From NCBI GenBank assembly GCA_023101885.1, contig JALPQD010000088.1, positions 5,491,501-5,555,500 of the forward strand: a stretch of 64,000 bases of DNA. Direction: 5' to 3'. Shown here one piece after another: positions 59,351 to 64,000 of the stretch (positions are counted from its first letter, which is position 1; the number at the start of each line of letters is the position of its first letter). The translations under genes and the position numbers were made by a program. Origin of the DNA: Typhlomys cinereus (lineage: Eukaryota; Chordata; Mammalia; Rodentia; Platacanthomyidae). The notes beneath the pieces were generated by a model. The model did no database searches. It saw nothing but the letters and a program-made list of their open reading frames with translations, and was not told the origin of the DNA.

Positions 59351-59879
59351 CTAAAGGAATCTTTTTGAGCAGGTAGTTATTTCTCTATATTTTTCCTCTT
59401 CCTTTCTCTGCATCTGCCGGTTTTTATTTAATATAGTGTATGATGAGAGAGACAGAAGGAGAATCACTAAGGACCCACTTAATCCTGTATCTAAGAGTAG
59501 GGCAGCCCTCGGGGCCCTAGAAACAACAATAGTCACATTTCCCATTTTATCTCCCAAGATATTGTTCCTTACCATTCCTGCCTATAGAGTGGTAGAACTA
59601 ACACAGATAACACTTGTAAGAATAATCGTACCATTTTGTCTCTGCTTAAATACCTTTAAACTGTTCTCTATTCTGGACTTCCTTAAATAAAAGTTTGAAA
59701 TGGCATAAAAGCAGAAAAATTCCAGATATGAGCACTTTAAAGCATCATCTATCCTCAGATAAACTATTCTGTGATTTATGATAAAAGGAGGATTTTGGAA
59801 GTGCTGAAGTCAGTTCCCTTTTTAAATTTCAAGACAGCATTATCTATATAATATATACCTACATGCATATATATTCCAT

Positions 59880-60035
59880 TATTTTACTTATTTTTAATAT
59901 TTTTTAATTTTTAAACATTTCACACATGAATAAAATGAATTTATGTCATTGTCAGCCTTTACTTGATCCAATCTCATTCCATCTCTTCCTTTCCTATTAC
60001 ACACTTTCTCCCCAAACTTTCATCATTTTAAAATA
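59880..60035 (-). mobile_element. L1 3'-end-like scrap (minus)
   Basis: catttcacacatgaataaaa and a pyrimidine-rich stretch, like the complement of rodent L1 3' ends. Weak. Confidence 0.35.
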
Positions 60036-60936
60036 AGAAAATAGCCCCTGGAAACTTTTCAGACATTGTTTGGCATCTTTCCACAAGATGATTCAGCTGA
60101 GAACAAGGAGATTCATTTCCTCTTCTGACATTAGATAACCTGGATACAGACCAAAATGTTGTCTTTTTTGCCACAAATCGTTGTATGTCTTATAAACAAC
60201 TTAATAATTCCCACTGAAACTCCACCATCACCACTGGAAATAGACTCTTGAATTCCACTGCCTTGTCCAACAGTAATGTTTTCTCTGACTTTCATAATAA
60301 GCCTGAGACTAAGGGACGAGGACATGACACAGGGGCCCACTGCAAAAAAGTTGAAGATAGAGGTCAAATGGATTCCTTCTATTTTGCCTCTAAAGACCTT
60401 GGACAATTACAAAGATGTGTCAGTATGTGTGTATGTGCACAAATACACGTGTCAATAACATGTTAATGACTCCCATTGAAACTATACCATCAGGAGTAAA
60501 GTCAGTCGCTGCCTCTCCTTTCTTGTCCAATTAGATTCCCATTATCATTCTTGCAATAAGCCTGAGACTTAGGGATTGGAAAATAAAACAGAGTCACAGA
60601 GAAGAAATACTAAAGATATGGCTTCTTGAGTCAGCCTTTCTCATCCATAGAGCAGAGACACTAAGATATTCAGTGACCATGAGGGGATTAACTTCAGAGG
60701 GAGAAAGCACTGCTACCAGTTATGGACACAGTGGTCTTAATATCATACAATTTTAACTTCAAGTTTTAAGTTCAAAGGAAAATGGCAAAGACATTAAACT
60801 GTTAGACAGCAGTAGCATGCATGCTGACAATAGTATGTTGTTACTGATTACAGCACTAATTTATCTTTGGATATTTCTCAGGTAGGATAAATATTTCAGA
60901 GTGAAGACGACCACCTCAGTGACAAGTTTAATGAAG

Positions 60937-60942
60937 GTGAGT
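60937..60942 (+). promoter_or_regulatory. Candidate 5' splice site, copy B
   Basis: AAG|GTGAGT, a consensus donor, at the position homologous to 48967 in copy A. See that entry. Confidence 0.25.
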
Positions 60943-61376
60943 GTGTCTCAAAGAGAGATGTGACGTTGAGAAGAATGCAGAACTGTGCTGCACTGAGCTT
61001 GAGACCAGTCACCAAGTATTCGTTGAAATATTTGAGTTGCTCTTCATGTGACTGTCACATCTTAAAATCAGTGTACCAAGTGTTTCTGTCCAGTGAAACT
61101 CTTCAATAGATTCTTGCAAATGTTTTCACAGCACAAAAAAAAAGTGAAATCATATAGATTTGATTTGGAGAGAAAAAGAAAGCAATGTGTTTTTCATTCC
61201 ATTTTCATTTCTTCTTTGGATGAAATTTTCTTGGAATGAATAACAGACCAAGGGGGTCAGCAGTTTTAGATCAATCATTCACCAATTGCACGACACCCAA
61301 CAACCATGGAATGCAAAACTAAAACATTTGTGTATGAGGTAAGGAGACAAGGATCTGTTTGATACTAGTATGTATG

Positions 61377-61419
<43 letters not shown>

Positions 61420-61460
61420 ATATACATACAAAAAGCAAAAAGAATATATATATGTATATA
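61377..61460. repeat. (TA)n / TATG repeat
   Basis: gtatgtatgtatata then pure TA to about 61410, with degenerate continuation; not present in copy A. Confidence 0.9.
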
Positions 61461-61914
61461 AACTCCCCTCTATTGGTCAGCTGCATTGTTCCCTGTTATT
61501 ACTCCCTGCATGTTATTTCACCATGACTGGCTTTCTCTAGCTCTTCATTGTGTGGTACATTCCTTCCTCTATTCTTAGAAATTCATCCGGACTGTGGGAA
61601 GTTTTTGCCTCCTCTAGGAAACCTTCCAAGTAAGCCCTAGAGAGAGTTCTTTTGTGTCTCACATCTTCAACCAGCACTGTTTCCATTTCTGTTAATGGCT
61701 GAAATATTTGGGTTCTCAATCAGACCTAACATTGCTCAAGAGGAAGACCTTTGCCACACTGTGTGCATGTCGATCATGTCAGCCCTGTCCTTCGGGGCAT
61801 AAAGATCAGGTCCGTGTGAAAGAGCTAAAGGATTCACCGACTAAATGAGTGCTTTCTCTCTTCTTTATGAACTCAGTGTAGAGGATGCAATTTAATCTAA
61901 TCTTAGAAACTTTG

Positions 61915-62215
61915 GATCTACTTTTTTTAATCTTCATTCTTTGGATGCTTCATACATGGATACAATAATTGATGACATTTTCACTCCTTATGACCCGATC
62001 CCACATCCCCTCCTTTTCTCAATGTAAACCTTCTTCTTTCCAACCATCTGCCTTTTTTGTTAATTACATGTGTGACCCACTGAGTTGCCTGCATTGGTGT
62101 GTTCCTGTGTCTGGATCTACTCCTTTAGCATTGGTTCTTCCTCCGAGTCATACTGAGGATGGTATAGACATGTAGGAGAATCTGTGGATCTTCACGGATA
62201 GGAATTTGTCAGGAA
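61915..62215 (-). mobile_element. L1 3'-end-like relic (minus)
   Basis: gcttcatacatggatacaat and the pyrimidine-rich atcccacatcccctcctttt follow the order of the complement of rodent L1 3' UTRs. A B2-like SINE fragment (minus) follows at about 62230-62440. Confidence 0.45.
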
Positions 62216-63669
62216 ACCTTATCACATTTTAACTTGTATTTTGTCTATTTATCTACGTGATTATTTGAGGCAAAGAAAGAGAGAGAGTAAGAGAATGCAG
62301 TCCACTTCAAGATGGAGATCAAAGGACAATTTTCTCCTTCCATCATACGGGCATACAGTGAACAAATTCAGATCTCCAGGTTTGAAAGCAGATGCCTTTC
62401 CTGCTGAGCTATTTCACTATCACCTGGAAACTTTATAACAGTTTAAACAAATCCTTCATCTAGGACAGGTTTTCTTCTATCTTTACCCAAGAGGCAAAGA
62501 AAATATTCCAAGGAAACTGAATGCTCAATGCATAATTGTTGCAATAAATGTAAGGGCTTTGGCCCCGAATATCATTATATTGCAAGTTCAATTCCCAACT
62601 TACTCCTGCTGTGTATTTGGGAAAGTAAGTTCACCTTTTATTTTTTTGCCATGCACAGAAGTAAGAAATATCTCCTTCTTTCCAGGAATGTGTGAAATTA
62701 ACAGTTGTAAGGTATCAGCTCTGAAATGATAAGACCATTAATTGCACCATGACTCTTAACTGGCTCCTTCTCAGCAGCCTACCAATAGGTCTGCTGTGGG
62801 TTTGGACAGAGAGGAAGGATCAACCCAGAAGGAGAGGGAAGATCTCCATTTAGTGCCTAGCTTTTGGCAAAGGCTAAAATTAGCTACCTGCATTCAGACT
62901 AAGGGGCTACAACCTTCCCCAGTTCCACAGACACTAACATAAGCACCCCTACAGCTAAGGTTGCTTCTCCTCTCTGCTTCATTGAAGTGATGTTGCCCAC
63001 ACAGTTCACAGTGAATAACTCAGAGTTCCCTTTGTGCAGTAAGTTGATGGCAGACTAAACAAGAGAAGGAACCAATGCTCCAGTGTCCCCCTGGCTGTGT
63101 CTATCTGATGCATCCTTATCACTAAGCAGGAAAAAAATACCAAATTTCACATATTGAAAATTTCAGATGTTCTTATTTCAATGTTTCCTAAATAATGTCG
63201 AAAGTAATTTACGATTACAAATCAGGGGCAGTTTGCCTGAAGATGCTACTTTAGCATTATGCTTTTAAGAAAGCCAGAACTTTTGAATCCAAAGTAACAC
63301 AACTGACGAAGAGAGCAGAAAAGATTTTTATGAAAGCAAAACACACATTAGAGTTTTAGTTAGTACACTAGATGTTTGCTATCAAACACATCAAACTGAA
63401 CCATGATAGGTTTTCTTTTCCAAACATACTACCTCAATATAACCACTTATTATATTTTATTGTCAACACTGTAATATAGAAGGAAAGAATAACTGAATGA
63501 TTTTTTGCATGAATAAATTTGATTCGATCACCAGATTCATCTCAACCTTTGAACTGTGGCCAATCAATCAAATTCTAGAACTGCAGCCATGCAGGAGATC
63601 TAAGTGCACACAAGGTGCTTACAAAGACACGATAAAGAACCTGATTTATAAAGAGATGGTCTAACCGAG

Positions 63670-64000
63670 ATGGAAAACTGCACCAGGGTCAAAGAGCTCG
63701 TGTTCCTCGGCCTGACCCAGAGCCAAGAAGTGAGTGTGCTGCTGTTCCTCTTCCTGCTGCTGGTGTACGGGACCACTCTGCTGGGCAACCTCCTCATCAT
63801 GGTCACCGTCACCTGGGAGCCCCGCCTCCACACCCCCATGTATTTCTTGCTCCGGAACTTATCCATCGCTGACATCTGCTTCTCCTCCATCACAGCTCCC
63901 AAGGTACTGGTGGACCTGCTCTCGCGCACGAAGACCATCTCCTTCAACGGCTGCCTCGCCCAGATGTTCTTCTTCCACCTTATCGGAGGGGTGGATGTGT
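63670..64000 (+). CDS. Olfactory receptor, subfamily 4D, 5' part (tandem copy B, runs off window)
   Basis: The first 110 codons of an OR4D receptor, cut by the window edge at the extracellular end of TM3. Seen: N3-C-T glycosylation site, GN at 39-40, LHTPMY at 53-58 and Cys95. Compared with the gene at 52359 there are six nucleotide differences in 331 (98.2% identity); only one changes the protein (Arg19 to Gln). The region upstream is clearly homologous to that of the gene at 52359 but much more diverged, including loss of the A-tract. No disabling change is visible; whether the rest is intact cannot be seen here. Confidence 0.9.
   Translation, partial: MENCTRVKELVFLGLTQSQEVSVLLFLFLLLVYGTTLLGNLLIMVTVTWEPRLHTPMYFLLRNLSIADICFSSITAPKVLVDLLSRTKTISFNGCLAQMFFFHLIGGVDV

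Larger units (their letters stand above)
57230..64000 (+). repeat. Tandem segmental duplication, copy B (runs off window)
   Basis: Partner of copy A, offset about 12.3 kb at its left edge and 11.3 kb at the OR gene. Unique later insertions here include the SINEs at 58680-58966 and 59075-59350. It continues past the window end. Confidence 0.85.

Overview
The window is mammalian, and specifically rodent, genomic DNA: intronless olfactory receptor (OR) reading frames of about 311-315 codons set in AT-rich, repeat-dense DNA. SINEs with a B2/DIP-type tRNA-like head (the 'ggctggagag.tggctcag' start), B4-like and B1-like fragments, L1 remnants with long polypurine 3' ends and many (CA)n/(TC)n tracts all point to a rodent. 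The commonest young SINE resembles the DIP family of jerboa-type (dipodoid) rodents more than mouse B2; that finer placement is inference.

Gene content, all on the + strand: OR5A1 (13176-14123), OR4D6 (33938-34882), an OR4D10/OR4D11-like receptor (42653-43588), another OR4D receptor (52359-53294), and the 5' third of a nearly identical OR4D receptor (63670 to the window end). The OR5A1 - OR4D6 - OR4D10/11-type order matches the human 11q12 OR cluster as I know it, so this is the orthologous block with lineage-specific OR4D copies. OR genes do not form operons; each is a separate transcription unit, normally with 5' non-coding exon(s) spliced to a single coding exon and chosen one allele at a time per sensory neuron.

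Layout. 1-13 kb: a degraded L1 with nested insertions, then many SINEs and polypurine-tailed retroposons. 13-14 kb: OR5A1. 14-33 kb: a 5'-truncated L1 (16.6-19.6 kb), a GATA array, several retroposons and a cofilin-2 processed pseudogene (31.8-32.2 kb). 34 kb: OR4D6. 35-42 kb: mostly anonymous DNA with a large TG array. 42.6-64 kb: OR4D copies inside a diverged tandem segmental duplication (copy A about 44.9-53.3 kb, copy B from about 57.2 kb to past the window end; offset 11.3-12.3 kb).

The most unusual signals are (1) a retroposon family present both as unspliced copies with a GT-AG intron of about 234 nt (33 kb and 47 kb) and as a precisely spliced copy (21 kb), so its source RNA is spliced; (2) coding-restricted near-identity between the two last OR4D copies, and a mosaic composition in the first, both suggesting gene conversion; and (3) a 159-bp, 97% identical inverted repeat at 55.0/56.3 kb that looks like a template switch between two opposed SINE heads. 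I see no microbial-type system, CRISPR array, tRNA or rRNA gene.
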